Assembly (NCBI GenBank): GCA_020741775.1
Contig: DYYG01000047.1
Span: 1 to 64,000, forward strand
Source: Methylorubrum populi
GTDB lineage: Bacteria; Pseudomonadota; Alphaproteobacteria; Rhizobiales; Beijerinckiaceae
Length of the DNA: 64,000 nt
Direction: 5' to 3'
Below the pieces are notes generated by a model that was given only the letters and a program-made list of their open reading frames with translations, made no database searches and was not told the DNA's origin. How positions within the stretch are numbered: the first letter of the stretch is position 1; each line of letters begins with the position of its first letter. Below are positions 46,254 to 55,784 of the stretch, piece after piece. The position numbers were made by a program, and so were the translations under genes.

Positions 46254-46763
46254 TCAGGGGCGGGTGCCCTGCGGCGGCGTGGCGCTCGGTCCGGCGCGGC
46301 CGGGGGCCGGGCCGGTCGCGGCGGCTCCGGCGCCGCTGGCGGTGCCGGCCGGCGGCGGGCCGGCCTGCTCGGTGCAGACCACGAGTTCCTGACGGATCTG
46401 GACGTAGCAGGCGCTGGTCTCGCCGGTGCGGTAATTGACCCGGTAGATCCCCGACTCGCGGGCATGGCGGGAGGCGATCAGGCCGTATTCCCCCGGAGCC
46501 TGGGCCCCGGCGCCCTCCCCGGCGGCGAAGCAGAGGGTGACGCCGACGCTGTCGTCGCGCAGGCCGTACTGGCACGAGGTGACCTCGCCGGTGGAACGGT
46601 CGATGCGGTAGATCCGGTTGAGATCGACCGCAGGCGCCGCCACGAAGTCGTAGGGGCCGGCGGCGCGGGCCGCCTGCGGCAGGCAGGCGAGCAGCACGAG
46701 GGCCGCGCAGGCGGACAGCCGCGCCGGAGACGGACTCGGCGGGAAGAACGGCATCAGGCGCAT
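46254..46763 (-). CDS. Exported protein with duplicated tyrosine/cysteine motif
   Basis: A 169-residue exported protein. The signal peptide is near residues 10-33. Two similar blocks follow: YRIDRSTGEVTSCQYG and YRVNYRTGETSACYV, each with a cysteine, and a P/G/A-rich tail. The ATG at 46763 is chosen because the upstream 42 residues are not leader-like. It has its own terminator. I do not recognise the family. Confidence 0.6.
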   Translation of the reverse strand: MRLMPFFPPSPSPARLSACAALVLLACLPQAARAAGPYDFVAAPAVDLNRIYRIDRSTGEVTSCQYGLRDDSVGVTLCFAAGEGAGAQAPGEYGLIASRHARESGIYRVNYRTGETSACYVQIRQELVVCTEQAGPPPAGTASGAGAAATGPAPGRAGPSATPPQGTRP

Positions 46764-46984
46764 GGGAGCTGTTTTCGTCTGCTGCGAGGAACAGGGAAAG
46801 CGGAGGAGAAACCGAATCGAGGCTTGGTCACGGTCTTGGCGACGATCAAGCACCCGCTCCGTGGCGGAGCTTGGGCAAAGAGGCAACACCCGAGGGCCCG
46901 CGCTAACCTGGGATCAACCGCGAGGGTTGATCGTGCGGAAGACGAAGGCTAGCCAGCTTGACAGTGGAATGCAGCCGGGACGCC

Positions 46985-47698
46985 ATGAACGCTCGTAGCC
47001 CGATTCTCCCCGGCCCCATCGCCGTGTTCGATCTCGACGGCACCCTCGCCGAGACAGCGGGCGACCTGATCGGCACGCTCAACGTCATCCTCGCCCGCGA
47101 GGGTCACGCCGCCCTGCCGCTCGAGCAGGCCCGCGATCTGCTCGGGGCCGGCGCGCGCGCGCTGATCCAGCGCGGCTTCGCCGCCGCCGGCGCGAGCCTG
47201 ACGCCGGAACGGCTAGAGCAGCTGTTCCAGGACTTCCTGACCCATTACGGCGAGCACCTCACCGACCGGTCCTACCTCTTCCCCGGCGTGGTCGAGGCCC
47301 TCGACCGGCTGGAGGCGGAGGGTTTCCGCCTCGCCGTCTGCACCAACAAGGTCGAATCCCACGCCGTTGCCCTGCTCGACGCCCTCGGCATCGGCGACCG
47401 CTTCCGTGTCATCGTCGGCAAGGACACTTTCGCCTTCTCGAAGCCCGACCCGCGCCATATCACCGCAACCGTCGAACGGGCTGGAGGCGACCTCTCCCGC
47501 GCGGTGATGGTCGGCGATTCGAAGGCCGACGTCGCTGCCGCCAAGGCCGCCGGCATTCCGGTCGTGGGCGTCACCTTCGGCTACACCCCCGTGCCGATGC
47601 GCGACCTGGAGCCCGACGCGGTGATCGAGCATTTCGACGCCCTCCCCGAGGCCGTGGCCCGGCTCGTCCCCCGCGAGGCGGTGAAGCCGGCGGCCTGA
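46985..47698 (+). CDS. gph: Phosphoglycolate phosphatase
   Basis: A 237-residue HAD hydrolase. Motifs: IAVFDLDGTLAETAGD, a cap region, VCTNKVESHA (motif II), KPDPRHI with the lysine, and VMVGDSKADVAAAKAAGIP (motif IV). The sequence is closest to Gph, which removes 2-phosphoglycolate from photorespiration-like side reactions and DNA repair. ATG 46985 is preferred to 46958. Isolated gene. Confidence 0.88.
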   Translation: MNARSPILPGPIAVFDLDGTLAETAGDLIGTLNVILAREGHAALPLEQARDLLGAGARALIQRGFAAAGASLTPERLEQLFQDFLTHYGEHLTDRSYLFPGVVEALDRLEAEGFRLAVCTNKVESHAVALLDALGIGDRFRVIVGKDTFAFSKPDPRHITATVERAGGDLSRAVMVGDSKADVAAAKAAGIPVVGVTFGYTPVPMRDLEPDAVIEHFDALPEAVARLVPREAVKPAA

Positions 47699-47793
47699 TC
47701 CCCACACAACTTGCGTGAAACGGCGCGCCGCGCCACTGAGCGGGGCATTGGGGGCGATCACGCCCGAATGGCGGCGCGAGAGGCGACGGCGAC

Positions 47794-48417
47794 ATGAGCG
47801 GCACGGACACCTTCGACCTCACGCTGGAGCGCATCGCGCTGATCCGGCGGATGGTGGTGGCCTGGGACGGCACCGAGCCCGGCGCCCCGATGATCCATCC
47901 GACGGCGCCCTATGGCAGCACCGACCGCGACGGCGACATCTTCAACGTCACCGGCGACGATGAGGGGGCGGATGAAGAGCACCGGGCCATGGGCGGCGCG
48001 CTGGCGGTGTTCCTGCACAACGCCGTGCTGAAGCCCGGCCGCTACCAGTACCATAACCCGCTGGCCAAGCTCGATCCGGCCGAAAGCCTCGACGTGTTCC
48101 GCGACGAGGCCACCGGCGAGACGCCCGAGCACATCACCTTCGAGGTGACCGAGGCGCATCTGCGACTGATGCCGCACCTGAACCTCGCCTGGGACGAGGC
48201 GCGCGAGGTGCCGGTCATCGATCCGCAGCGGCCCTACGGCGCCTCGGATTCTTACACGGAGGAGATGGCGACCCATCTCGGCGCGGCTGCCGGCGCGGGC
48301 GACGATCTGAAGCGTCTGCACCGGGAGATGCAGCCGGCGCTGCAGATCTTCCTGCGCTACGGCGATCTCGGTCCGGACCTGTTCCGCCGGAGCGGTGAGG
48401 GTTGGCAGGCGGCCTAA
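47794..48417 (+). CDS. Hypothetical protein with internal duplication
   Basis: A 207-residue acidic soluble protein. Two halves share a pattern: VVAWDGTEPGAPMIHPTAPYGS and NLAWDEAREVPVIDPQRPYGA; after each the chain continues with an S/T-D segment and a helix. I do not recognise the family, and no catalytic set is visible. It starts 95 bases after gph and may share its promoter. Possibly an inhibitor- or immunity-like or structural protein, but this is not supported by its context. Confidence 0.6.
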   Translation: MSGTDTFDLTLERIALIRRMVVAWDGTEPGAPMIHPTAPYGSTDRDGDIFNVTGDDEGADEEHRAMGGALAVFLHNAVLKPGRYQYHNPLAKLDPAESLDVFRDEATGETPEHITFEVTEAHLRLMPHLNLAWDEAREVPVIDPQRPYGASDSYTEEMATHLGAAAGAGDDLKRLHREMQPALQIFLRYGDLGPDLFRRSGEGWQAA

Positions 48418-48426
48418 CCGCCGCCG

Positions 48427-48612
48427 CTACACCTTGCGGTCGATCACCTGGCCCTGCCCGGGAGGCGGCGGGGAGGCATTGGCCGCCGTTCCCGCAACGA
48501 GGTCTGCGACGGCACGCTCGGCGCCGATCTGCTGGCGGGCGACGGCGATCCCCACCTGCTGCGAGAACGCGGCGCTCTGCGTCTGGACGATCTGGGAAGC
48601 GATGGCGGTCAT
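48427..48612 (-). CDS. Small YjfB-like protein (putative motility protein)
   Basis: A 61-residue protein: MTAIASQIVQTQSAAFSQQV followed by an alanine-rich helix and a P/G-rich end. Short proteins of this shape are grouped as YjfB-like putative motility proteins. No flagellar genes are near. The ATG at 48612 is used; a TTG two codons earlier is also possible. The support is moderate. Confidence 0.45.
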   Translation of the reverse strand: MTAIASQIVQTQSAAFSQQVGIAVARQQIGAERAVADLVAGTAANASPPPPGQGQVIDRKV

Positions 48613-48660
48613 GCCCAATCGTTGACCGGCGGCCGTTAAACAACGGTGTGCCTGATCGGA

Positions 48661-48720
48661 TGAATCGTCCGGATCGGACGATCCCGAGCGCGGGGCGGAT
48701 CGCTCCGCCCCGGCCGATTA
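48661..48720. other. Hairpin cluster after repeat copy 3
   Basis: ATCGTCC (48664-48670) pairs with GGACGAT, and GGGGCGGA pairs perfectly with TCCGCCCC (about 48692-48711) around a four-base loop. They lie downstream of argG after the partial repeat copy and may strengthen its 3' end. No T-run follows. Confidence 0.4.
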
Positions 48721-48729
48721 CGCCACCCA

Positions 48730-48785
48730 CCCGATCCCTTCGGGATGGCCGATGGCGTCGTCGCTCAGACGCCCGCGCGGGATCA
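48730..48785 (-). repeat. Structured 3' intergenic element, partial copy 3
   Basis: Read on the minus strand from the argG stop, this gives CCCGCGCGGGCGTCTGAGCG and then CATCCCGAAGGGATC. These match the middle and second hairpin of the copies at 710-818 and 4028-4136. The first hairpin is missing. The inner ATCCC-GAA-GGGAT stem is exact. Like the other copies it begins at a stop codon. Confidence 0.6.
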
Positions 48786-50024
48786 GCCCTCGCGCTTCTT
48801 GCGCTGCGCCAGGGTGCGCAGCCGCAGGGCATTGAGCTTGATGAAGCCCGCCGCGTCGCGGTGATCGTAGGCGACGGCGCCCTCCTCGAAGGTGACGAGG
48901 TCCTGATCGTAGAGCGAGTGGGGGCTCTCGCGGCCAATGACGTGGACGCCGCCCTTGTAGAGCTTGAGCCGCACCGAGCCGGTCACCTTCTCCTGGCTCT
49001 TGTCGATCAGCGCCTGCAGCATCTCGCGCTCCGGCGAGAACCAGAAGCCGTTATAGATCAGCTCCGCATATTGCGGCATCAGCTGATCCTTCAGATGCGC
49101 CGCGCCGCGATCCAGGGTGATCGACTCGATGGCGCGGTGGGCCGGCAGCAGGATGGTGCCGCCGGGGGTCTCGTACATGCCGCGGCTCTTCATGCCGACG
49201 AAGCGGTTCTCGACGAGATCGAGGCGACCGATGCCGTTGGCGCGGCCGAGCTCGTTCAGCTTGGCGAGCAGGGTGGCCGGCGACAGGCGCTCACCGTCGA
49301 TGGAGACCGCGTCGCCCTTCTCGAAACCGATGGTGATGACGGTCGGCTGGTCCGGCGCCTCCTCCGGCGAGAGGGTGCGGGAATAGACGTAGTCCGGGAC
49401 CTCCACCGCCGGATCCTCCAGCACCTTGCCCTCGGAGGAGGCGTGCAGGAGGTTGGCATCGACGGAGAACGGGCTCTCGCCGCGCTTGTCCTTGGCGATC
49501 GGGATCTGGTGAGCTTCGGCGAAGGCGATCAGCTGCTCGCGGGAGCGCAGGTCCCACTCGCGCCACGGAGCGATCACCGTCACGTCGGGCTTGAGGGCAT
49601 AGTAGCCGAGTTCGAACCGGACCTGATCGTTGCCCTTGCCGGTGGCGCCGTGGCAGACGGCGTCGGCCCCGAGCCGCTCCGCGATCTCGATCTGCTTCTT
49701 GGCGATCAGCGGCCGGGCGATCGAGGTGCCGAGCAGGTAGACGCCCTCATAGACCGCGTTGGCGCGGAACATCGGGAAGACGTAGTCGCGGACGAATTCC
49801 TCGCGCAGGTCCTCGATGAAGATGTTCTCCGGCTTGATGCCGAGCAGCTCCGCCTTCTTGCGGGCCGGCTCCAGCTCCTCACCCTGGCCGAGATCGGCGG
49901 TGAAGGTCACGACCTCGCAGCCATAGGTGGTCTGGAGCCATTTCAGGATGATCGAGGTGTCGAGGCCGCCGGAATAGGCGAGGACGACCTTCTTGACGGG
50001 CTTGGTCGGGCTGGCGTCGGACAT
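48783..50024 (-). CDS. argG: Argininosuccinate synthase
   Basis: A 413-residue enzyme that joins citrulline and aspartate in arginine synthesis. The ATP site is [38 protein letters not shown] and the later [20 protein letters not shown] stretch ([19 protein letters not shown]) are conserved. The stop codon begins repeat copy 3. Isolated, as usual in Rhizobiales. Confidence 0.97.
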   Translation of the reverse strand: MSDASPTKPVKKVVLAYSGGLDTSIILKWLQTTYGCEVVTFTADLGQGEELEPARKKAELLGIKPENIFIEDLREEFVRDYVFPMFRANAVYEGVYLLGTSIARPLIAKKQIEIAERLGADAVCHGATGKGNDQVRFELGYYALKPDVTVIAPWREWDLRSREQLIAFAEAHQIPIAKDKRGESPFSVDANLLHASSEGKVLEDPAVEVPDYVYSRTLSPEEAPDQPTVITIGFEKGDAVSIDGERLSPATLLAKLNELGRANGIGRLDLVENRFVGMKSRGMYETPGGTILLPAHRAIESITLDRGAAHLKDQLMPQYAELIYNGFWFSPEREMLQALIDKSQEKVTGSVRLKLYKGGVHVIGRESPHSLYDQDLVTFEEGAVAYDHRDAAGFIKLNALRLRTLAQRKKREG

Positions 50025-50229
50025 GGCGTGAGGCTCGGGGAACGGAGGGTCGACCGGGGGTCCGGTGTTCAGGAGGTGATGAGCGGATTAACAGCGAGGC
50101 CGCGCGGCGCGCAACCGCGCCGCCGCCCGGAGGTTAGCTGCGAAGACCTGTCCCACGCGGCGCAACATCGTCTTGCGGTGGTGTGCGGCGCGCATCACGA
50201 TGGCGAGCACCTTGCCGGAGTACCGACGA

Positions 50230-50856
50230 ATGCCGCGGCGGCCGACTCTTGAGTTCTGGTACGAGTTCGCTTCGACCTATTCCTACCTCGCGACTATGCG
50301 GATCGAGGCGCTGGCCGAGGCTGCGGGGGTCACTCTGCGCTGGCGCCCCTTCCTGCTCGGGCCGATCTTCGCGACCCAAGGCTGGACCAACTCGCCCTTC
50401 AACCTCTACCCGGTCAAGGGCCGCAACATGTGGCGCGACCTCGACCGCGAAGCCGCCCGGCTCGGGCTGCCGCCGGTGACGCGCCCCCATCCCTTCCCAC
50501 AGAATTCCCTGAGCGCCGCCCGCGTGGCGATCTACGGCGCCGATCAGGACTGGCTGGTGCCGTTCTCCAAGGCGGTGTTCGAGACGAGCTTTGCCAAGGG
50601 CGGCTCCATCGCCGAGCCGGCGGCGGTGAGGCAGATCCTCGACGCGCTCGGGCTCGACGGCACCCAGATCCTCAAGGCGGCGGCCTCCGAAGCGAATAAG
50701 GGCCGTCTCAAGGTCGCCGGCGAGGAGGCACGCTCCCGCGGCATCTACGGCGCGCCGAGCTTCCTTACCGAGGACGGCGAGCTGTTCTGGGGCAACGACC
50801 GCCTGGAACAGGCCCTGGCCTGGGCCGCCGGGGACCGGCCGGAGGGGCTGCTTTAG
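50230..50856 (+). CDS. 2-hydroxychromene-2-carboxylate isomerase family protein (DsbA-like fold)
   Basis: A 208-residue thioredoxin-fold protein: LEFWYEFASTYSYLATMRIE, LRWRPFLLGPIFATQGW and GIYGAPSFLTEDGELFWGNDR are typical of HCCA isomerases, which use glutathione. There is a serine-rich position (STYSY) where DsbA has CxxC. The substrate here is probably not naphthalene-derived; many members have unknown roles. ATG 50230 begins the domain; ATG 50200 and 50173 are upstream options. Confidence 0.88.
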   Translation: MPRRPTLEFWYEFASTYSYLATMRIEALAEAAGVTLRWRPFLLGPIFATQGWTNSPFNLYPVKGRNMWRDLDREAARLGLPPVTRPHPFPQNSLSAARVAIYGADQDWLVPFSKAVFETSFAKGGSIAEPAAVRQILDALGLDGTQILKAAASEANKGRLKVAGEEARSRGIYGAPSFLTEDGELFWGNDRLEQALAWAAGDRPEGLL

Positions 50857-50956
50857 AACAGCCTCCGGGAAAGCGCCCCGGCCGTCGAAAAATGACGATA
50901 CGGAACGAAAGCCGGGTCTCCTCCCGGAGATCGGGTCCGGAACGCGGCGCGCGGGA

Positions 50957-52270
50957 TCACGCCCGCGCCGCCGCGTCGCCATGGATGTCCCGCCCCCGCG
51001 TCTCCGGCAGCAGCAGGGCGGCAACGGTGCCGACGGCGCTGAAGGCGGCCAGATAATAGGCCGGCATCATCCGGTCGCCGGTTGCCGCGATCAGCCAGTT
51101 CACGAGGTAGTTGGTGCTGCCGCCGAAGACCGAGACCGAGACCGCGTAGACAATGGAGAGCCCGGCGCTGCGCACCGCCTGCGGCAGCGCTTCCGGGATG
51201 CCGACGATGATCGCCGCCGCATTGATCGAGGACAGGGCCGAGAGCAGGAAGGTGACGGCGTAGACGTTGAGGGCGCTCGGCGCCCGCAGCATCCAGAGGA
51301 AGGCCGGCACCGCCAGGGCGAGAATCAGCGCCCGGGGCCAGATCATGACCGGGCGCCGCCCGAAGCGGTCCGCAAGCCAGCCGCCGAGCAGCGGAAACGC
51401 CACCGAGGCGAGGCCCAGGGCAATCGGCACGGCGTTGGCCGCCATCTCCGAAAGCCCGAGCGTCGCCCCGGCATAGACCGGCATGTTGGTGCCGATGGCG
51501 TTCGAGACGGTCGAGGCGGCGATGACGAGGAAGGTCAGGCCGAGCATGCGACCGTGCTCGCGCAGCAGGCGCCCGACCACCCCGGCGGTCGAGTGGGCGG
51601 CGGAGGGGTCGTGGCCCTCGCCCGCCGTCTCCGGCAGGTGGCTGCGGATCACGAGCCCGACCGGCACGACCAGGAGGCCGAGGCCGAACATCAGGCGCCA
51701 ACCCCACTCGGCCATGGCGGCCTCGCCGAGCACCAGGGTCAGCCCGGTGGCGGCGAGCCCCGCGACCAGGGCGGCGCAGCCCTGGCTCGCGATCTGCCAG
51801 CTCGTGACGAAGCCCCGGTGCCGCGCCGGCGCCGCCTCGATCAGGAAGGCGGTGGAGGGGCCGACCTCGCCGCCCAGCGCCAGCCCCTGAATCAGCCGCC
51901 CGGCGATGACGATGACCTGCGCCCAGACGCCCAGGACCGCCGTGCCGGGGCAGGCGGCCAGCATCAGCATCCCGAGCGCCATCAGGGCGATGGTGATCAG
52001 CATCGCGGGCTTGCGCCCCGCCCGGTCGGCGAAGGCGCCGATGACCACGCCGCCGATGGGGCGCATCACGTAGCCGATCCCGAACAGGGCGAGGGAGGCG
52101 AGCAGGCTGTCGGTCGCGCTGCCCGAGGGAAAGAAGGTCGCGCCGATGGATTTGGCGAAGAAGGCGTAGATCGTGAAGTCGTAGAATTCGAGGGCATTGC
52201 CGAGCACGACCGCCCCTACGGCCTTGCGGTCGAGGCGCGGGGGCGCGGCGGCACTGTCGGGCAGGTGCAT
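50957..52270 (-). CDS. MFS transporter, metabolite:proton symporter type
   Basis: A 437-residue inner-membrane carrier with 12 predicted helices. Features of the MHS subfamily (citrate, alpha-ketoglutarate, proline/betaine): NALEFYDFTIYAFFAKSIG, RPIGGVVIGAFADRAGRKPAML, GLALGGEVGPSTAFLIEAAP and GWLADRFGRRPVMI. The substrate cannot be read from the sequence. The ATG at 52270 starts the typical chain. Divergent from rlmH. Confidence 0.9.
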   Translation of the reverse strand: MHLPDSAAAPPRLDRKAVGAVVLGNALEFYDFTIYAFFAKSIGATFFPSGSATDSLLASLALFGIGYVMRPIGGVVIGAFADRAGRKPAMLITIALMALGMLMLAACPGTAVLGVWAQVIVIAGRLIQGLALGGEVGPSTAFLIEAAPARHRGFVTSWQIASQGCAALVAGLAATGLTLVLGEAAMAEWGWRLMFGLGLLVVPVGLVIRSHLPETAGEGHDPSAAHSTAGVVGRLLREHGRMLGLTFLVIAASTVSNAIGTNMPVYAGATLGLSEMAANAVPIALGLASVAFPLLGGWLADRFGRRPVMIWPRALILALAVPAFLWMLRAPSALNVYAVTFLLSALSSINAAAIIVGIPEALPQAVRSAGLSIVYAVSVSVFGGSTNYLVNWLIAATGDRMMPAYYLAAFSAVGTVAALLLPETRGRDIHGDAAARA

Positions 52271-52480
52271 CGTCTGGCCTGTCGTGAGATCCCGGATCAT
52301 GGCGCGCGGAAGAAATCGCGTCCGGGCAGAGGCCGCAGGTAGGTCGCGCCTGCGGTCTCGCCAGCCCGGCGGAATGGCGGCGATGCTGCGCCGGCCACGT
52401 TTTCTCGTCGCGGCAGGCTCCCGAGGCCGGGCCCGGCCGTGCTATCGGGATCCCGACCCGTCCTCGCGCCCCGTTGCTCC

Positions 52481-52978
52481 GTGCGTTTCCTCGTCATCGC
52501 CATCGGCCGCCTGAAGAACGGCCCGGAGCGGGATCTCGCCGCCCGCTACCGCGAGCGCGCCGTCGCGCTCGGGCGCGGCCTCGGCATCACCGCCTGCGAT
52601 CTCACCGAACTCCTCGAATCCCGCGCCCGCCGGTCCGCCGACCGCGTCGCGGAGGAGGCCGAGGCGATCCTCGCCCTCGTGCCGGCGGATGCCGCGGTGA
52701 TCACCTGCGACGAACGCGGGCGGTCGGACTGGCCGAGCGAGCGCATCGCCGCCCGCATCGGCGAGTGGCGCGATGCCGGGCGACCCGCCCTCGTTCTCGT
52801 CATCGGCGGGGCGGATGGCCTTCACGACAGCGTGCGTCGGCGCGCCGACCATATTCTCGCCTTCGGAGCGGCGACACTGCCCCATGGTCTGGTACGCGTG
52901 CTCGCCCTGGAGCAGGCTTACCGGGCGCTGACCATCCTGGCGGGGCACCCCTATCACCGGGGCGATCCCGAGGCATGA
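52481..52978 (+). CDS. rlmH: 23S rRNA (pseudouridine1915-N3)-methyltransferase RlmH
   Basis: A 165-residue SPOUT methyltransferase that acts on helix 69 of 23S rRNA. VRFLVIAIGRLKNGPERDLAARY at the start, LVIGGADGL in the knot, and the end LPHGLVRVLALEQAYRALTILAGHPYHR are diagnostic. It starts with GTG at 52481; the 14 upstream residues of the longer frame are not family-like. It begins the rlmH-envC-ctpA-yibQ-rppH series. Confidence 0.95.
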   Translation: MRFLVIAIGRLKNGPERDLAARYRERAVALGRGLGITACDLTELLESRARRSADRVAEEAEAILALVPADAAVITCDERGRSDWPSERIAARIGEWRDAGRPALVLVIGGADGLHDSVRRRADHILAFGAATLPHGLVRVLALEQAYRALTILAGHPYHRGDPEA

Positions 52979-52985
52979 GAGACAC

Positions 52986-54416
52986 GTGACGGTTCCCGAA
53001 CGGCCCGCGCCCCGCGCCGCGCCCGGCGCCGCGCCCGTCCTGGCGGCGACGCTGACGGCCCTCGCCCTCCTCGCCGTGCTGGCGAGCGGAGCCGGGCATC
53101 CCGCGCGCGCGCAGCAGGGGCAGCAGGGGCAGCAGGGCACGCCCGACCCGGAAGCGACGCGACGCACGCAGGAGGAGCGGGACCGGCGCGCCCAGAGCCT
53201 CAAGCAGGTGGAGGAGGCGTTGGCGGCCAGCGCCGGCAACCGGGCGGCGCTCGAAGCCGAGATCGCCTCCATCGGCTCGGACCGGACCAAGCTCAGCGCC
53301 GCCCTGCTCGATGCCGGGCGTCAGGCCCAGGCGACCGAGGACCGGCTGAACCGGCTGGAGGAACGCCTGCGCTCGCTCACCGAGAGCGATGCCGCGATCC
53401 GCAAATCGCTGGAGGGCCGGCGCGCGGTCATCGCCGAGATCCTGGCGGCACTTCAACGCATGGGCCGGCGCCCGCCCCCCGCCGTGCTGGTCCGCCCCGA
53501 GGACGTGCTGGTGGCCATCCGCACCTCGATGCTGCTCGGCGCCGTGGTGCCGGAGTTGCGCGGCGAGGCGGAGACGCTGGCCGGCGACCTCGCCGAGCTT
53601 GTGCGCGTGCGCGGCCTCATCGCCGCCGACCGGGAATCCCTGCGCAAGGATCTTACCGGCTGGGCCGCCGAGCGGCAGCGCATCGATGCGCTCATCGCCG
53701 CCCGGCGCAGCCGCCAGGTGCAGGTCGAGGCCGACCTCACCGCCGAACGCCAGAAGAGCGCGGAACTCGGCAGCCAGGCCAAGAGCCTCAAGGATCTCGT
53801 CGACCGCATGGAGGGCGAGCTGTCGAGCGCCCGGCGTGCCGCCGACGAGGTGCGCGCGGCGGCGGAGCGGCAGCAGCGGGCGATCCAGGAGAAATTTGCG
53901 GCGGCCAGCGCCCGCGATCCGGCGCGGCTCACCCCAAAGGTGAAATTCGCCGAGGCCCGCGGCGATCTGCCCAGGCCGGTGAGCGGCACCCTGCTGCGCG
54001 GCTTCAACCAGCCCGATGGCCAGGGTGGCACCACCCGCGGCATCTCGCTGCGGACGCGGACCAAGGCCGTGGTCTCCTCTCCGGCGGATGGCTGGGTCTC
54101 CTTCGCAGGCCCCTTCCGCTCCTACGGCCGACTCTTGATCATCAATGCGGGCGACGGCTACTATCTCTTGCTCGCAGGGATGGATCAGATCAACGTCGAG
54201 GTCGGCCAGTTCGTGCTGGCGGGCGAGCCGGTGGCCGTGATGGGCGAGGGAAGCGGCTCCCCGGCAAGCACGTCGCCGAGCGTGGCGCAAGCTGCGTCAC
54301 AGAGGGACGATGATCGCGGCGATCCCGTCCTGTACGTCGAGTTCAGGAAAGACGGCGGCTCCATCGATCCGGAGCCCTGGTGGGCGAGAAGTTCCAGCGA
54401 GAAGGTTCGCGGATAA
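52986..54416 (+). CDS. envC: EnvC-like murein hydrolase activator (degenerate LytM domain)
   Basis: A 476-residue periplasmic protein. Signal peptide at about residues 20-42; Q-G-rich repeat (QQGQQGQQG; DNA near 53114); long coiled coil to about residue 310; and a C-terminal LytM-type domain. The LytM zinc ligands are missing (TTRGISLRTRTKAVVSS in place of HxGxD), so it cannot cut peptidoglycan itself and probably activates amidases, as EnvC does. It starts with GTG at 52986 and its stop overlaps ctpA by one base. Confidence 0.88.
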   Translation: MTVPERPAPRAAPGAAPVLAATLTALALLAVLASGAGHPARAQQGQQGQQGTPDPEATRRTQEERDRRAQSLKQVEEALAASAGNRAALEAEIASIGSDRTKLSAALLDAGRQAQATEDRLNRLEERLRSLTESDAAIRKSLEGRRAVIAEILAALQRMGRRPPPAVLVRPEDVLVAIRTSMLLGAVVPELRGEAETLAGDLAELVRVRGLIAADRESLRKDLTGWAAERQRIDALIAARRSRQVQVEADLTAERQKSAELGSQAKSLKDLVDRMEGELSSARRAADEVRAAAERQQRAIQEKFAAASARDPARLTPKVKFAEARGDLPRPVSGTLLRGFNQPDGQGGTTRGISLRTRTKAVVSSPADGWVSFAGPFRSYGRLLIINAGDGYYLLLAGMDQINVEVGQFVLAGEPVAVMGEGSGSPASTSPSVAQAASQRDDDRGDPVLYVEFRKDGGSIDPEPWWARSSSEKVRG

Positions 54417-55738
54417 TGCGCAAAGTGTCCCTCGTGTTGCTCGGCGCGGCCCTCGGCATCGGTGCCTCGGCCCTGTCGACCCAGACCCAGCTCCTCTCCG
54501 GAACGAGCGCCATCGCGGCCTCGGCCGAGACCTACCGGCAGCTGAGCCTGTTCGGCGACGTGTTCGAGAAGGTGCGCACCGATTACGTCGAGAAGCCCGA
54601 GGAATCGAAGCTGATCGAGGCGGCCGTCAACGGCATGCTGACCTCGCTGGACCCGCATTCGAGCTACATGGACGCGAAGGCCTTCCGCGACATGCAGACG
54701 ACGACGCGCGGTGAGTTCGGCGGCCTCGGCATCGAGGTCACGATGGAGGACGGCCTCATCAAGGTCGTGTCGCCGATCGACGACACCCCCGCCTCCAAGG
54801 CCGGCCTGCTCGCCAACGACATCATCACCCAGATCGACGACGATCAGGTCCAGGGCCTGACCCTCAATCAGGCCGTCGACAAGATGCGCGGCCCGGTGAA
54901 CTCCACGGTGCGGTTGAAGATCACCCGCAAGGAATCCAAGGATCCGCTCGACGTCTCCCTGACCCGCGACATCATCAAGATCCGTCCGGTGCGCTCGAAG
55001 GTCGAGGGCAGCGATGTCGGCTATATCCGCCTGACCCAGTTCAACGAGCAGACCTTCGACGGCCTCAAGACCGCCATCGACAAGCTCCAGGGCGAGATCG
55101 GCAGCGACAAGCTCAAGGGCTACGTGCTCGACCTGCGCAACAATCCGGGCGGCCTGCTCGATCAGGCGGTGATGGTCTCGGATGCCTTCCTCGATCGCGG
55201 CGAGATCGTCTCCACCCGCGGCCGCAACCCGGACGAGACCCAGCGCTTCTCCGCCAAGGCCGGTGACCTTGCCAAGGGCAAGCCGATCGTCGTGCTGGTG
55301 AACGGCGGCGCGGCCTCGGCTTCCGAGATTGTGGCCGGCGCCCTGCAGGATCACAAGCGCGCGACGATCATGGGCACGCGCTCCTTCGGCAAGGGCTCAG
55401 TGCAGTCGATCATCCCGCTCGGTGGCCAGGGCGCCCTGCGCCTCACCACCGCCCGCTACTACACGCCGTCCGGACGCTCGATTCAGGCCAAGGGCATCGA
55501 GCCGGATCAGGAGGTGCTGCAGGATGTGCCCGACGATCTGAAGGGCAAGGACGAGACCAAGGGTGAGGCCGGCCTGAAGGGCCACCTCAAGCAGAAGGAC
55601 ACCGAGGAGCGCGGCGGTTCCTCGGCCTACATCCCGCCGGACCCGGCCAAGGACAAGCAGCTCATCGCCGCGGTCGATTTCCTGCACGGCATCCAGAAGG
55701 GTGCGGCCAACGTGACGAAGCCGGCCACGCAGAATTGA
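54416..55738 (+). CDS. ctpA: Carboxyl-terminal processing peptidase CtpA (S41)
   Basis: A 440-residue exported protease. The N-terminal leader (SLVLLGAALGIGASALS) is followed by a PDZ domain (about residues 100-180) and the S41 core. The catalytic serine is in GGAASASEIVAGAL and the lysine in GTRSFGKGSVQSI. It trims the C-termini of envelope proteins. The ATG shares one base with the envC stop (TAATG), so the two genes are coupled. Followed by a very strong terminator. Confidence 0.95.
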   Translation: MRKVSLVLLGAALGIGASALSTQTQLLSGTSAIAASAETYRQLSLFGDVFEKVRTDYVEKPEESKLIEAAVNGMLTSLDPHSSYMDAKAFRDMQTTTRGEFGGLGIEVTMEDGLIKVVSPIDDTPASKAGLLANDIITQIDDDQVQGLTLNQAVDKMRGPVNSTVRLKITRKESKDPLDVSLTRDIIKIRPVRSKVEGSDVGYIRLTQFNEQTFDGLKTAIDKLQGEIGSDKLKGYVLDLRNNPGGLLDQAVMVSDAFLDRGEIVSTRGRNPDETQRFSAKAGDLAKGKPIVVLVNGGAASASEIVAGALQDHKRATIMGTRSFGKGSVQSIIPLGGQGALRLTTARYYTPSGRSIQAKGIEPDQEVLQDVPDDLKGKDETKGEAGLKGHLKQKDTEERGGSSAYIPPDPAKDKQLIAAVDFLHGIQKGAANVTKPATQN

Positions 55739-55764
55739 TCGGCGGCCGCCCGGCCGTCGTGAAT

Positions 55765-55783
55765 TTAGCAAAAGATTAACCAT
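55765..55783 (+). promoter_or_regulatory. Near-consensus CtrA-type box after ctpA
   Basis: TTAG at 55765-55768, seven bases, then TTAACCAT (55776-55783) matches the CtrA pattern with one mismatch (TTAG instead of TTAA). It lies directly before a terminator hairpin, so a target gene is not obvious. Listed as a possible site only. Confidence 0.3.
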
Positions 55784-55784
55784 G

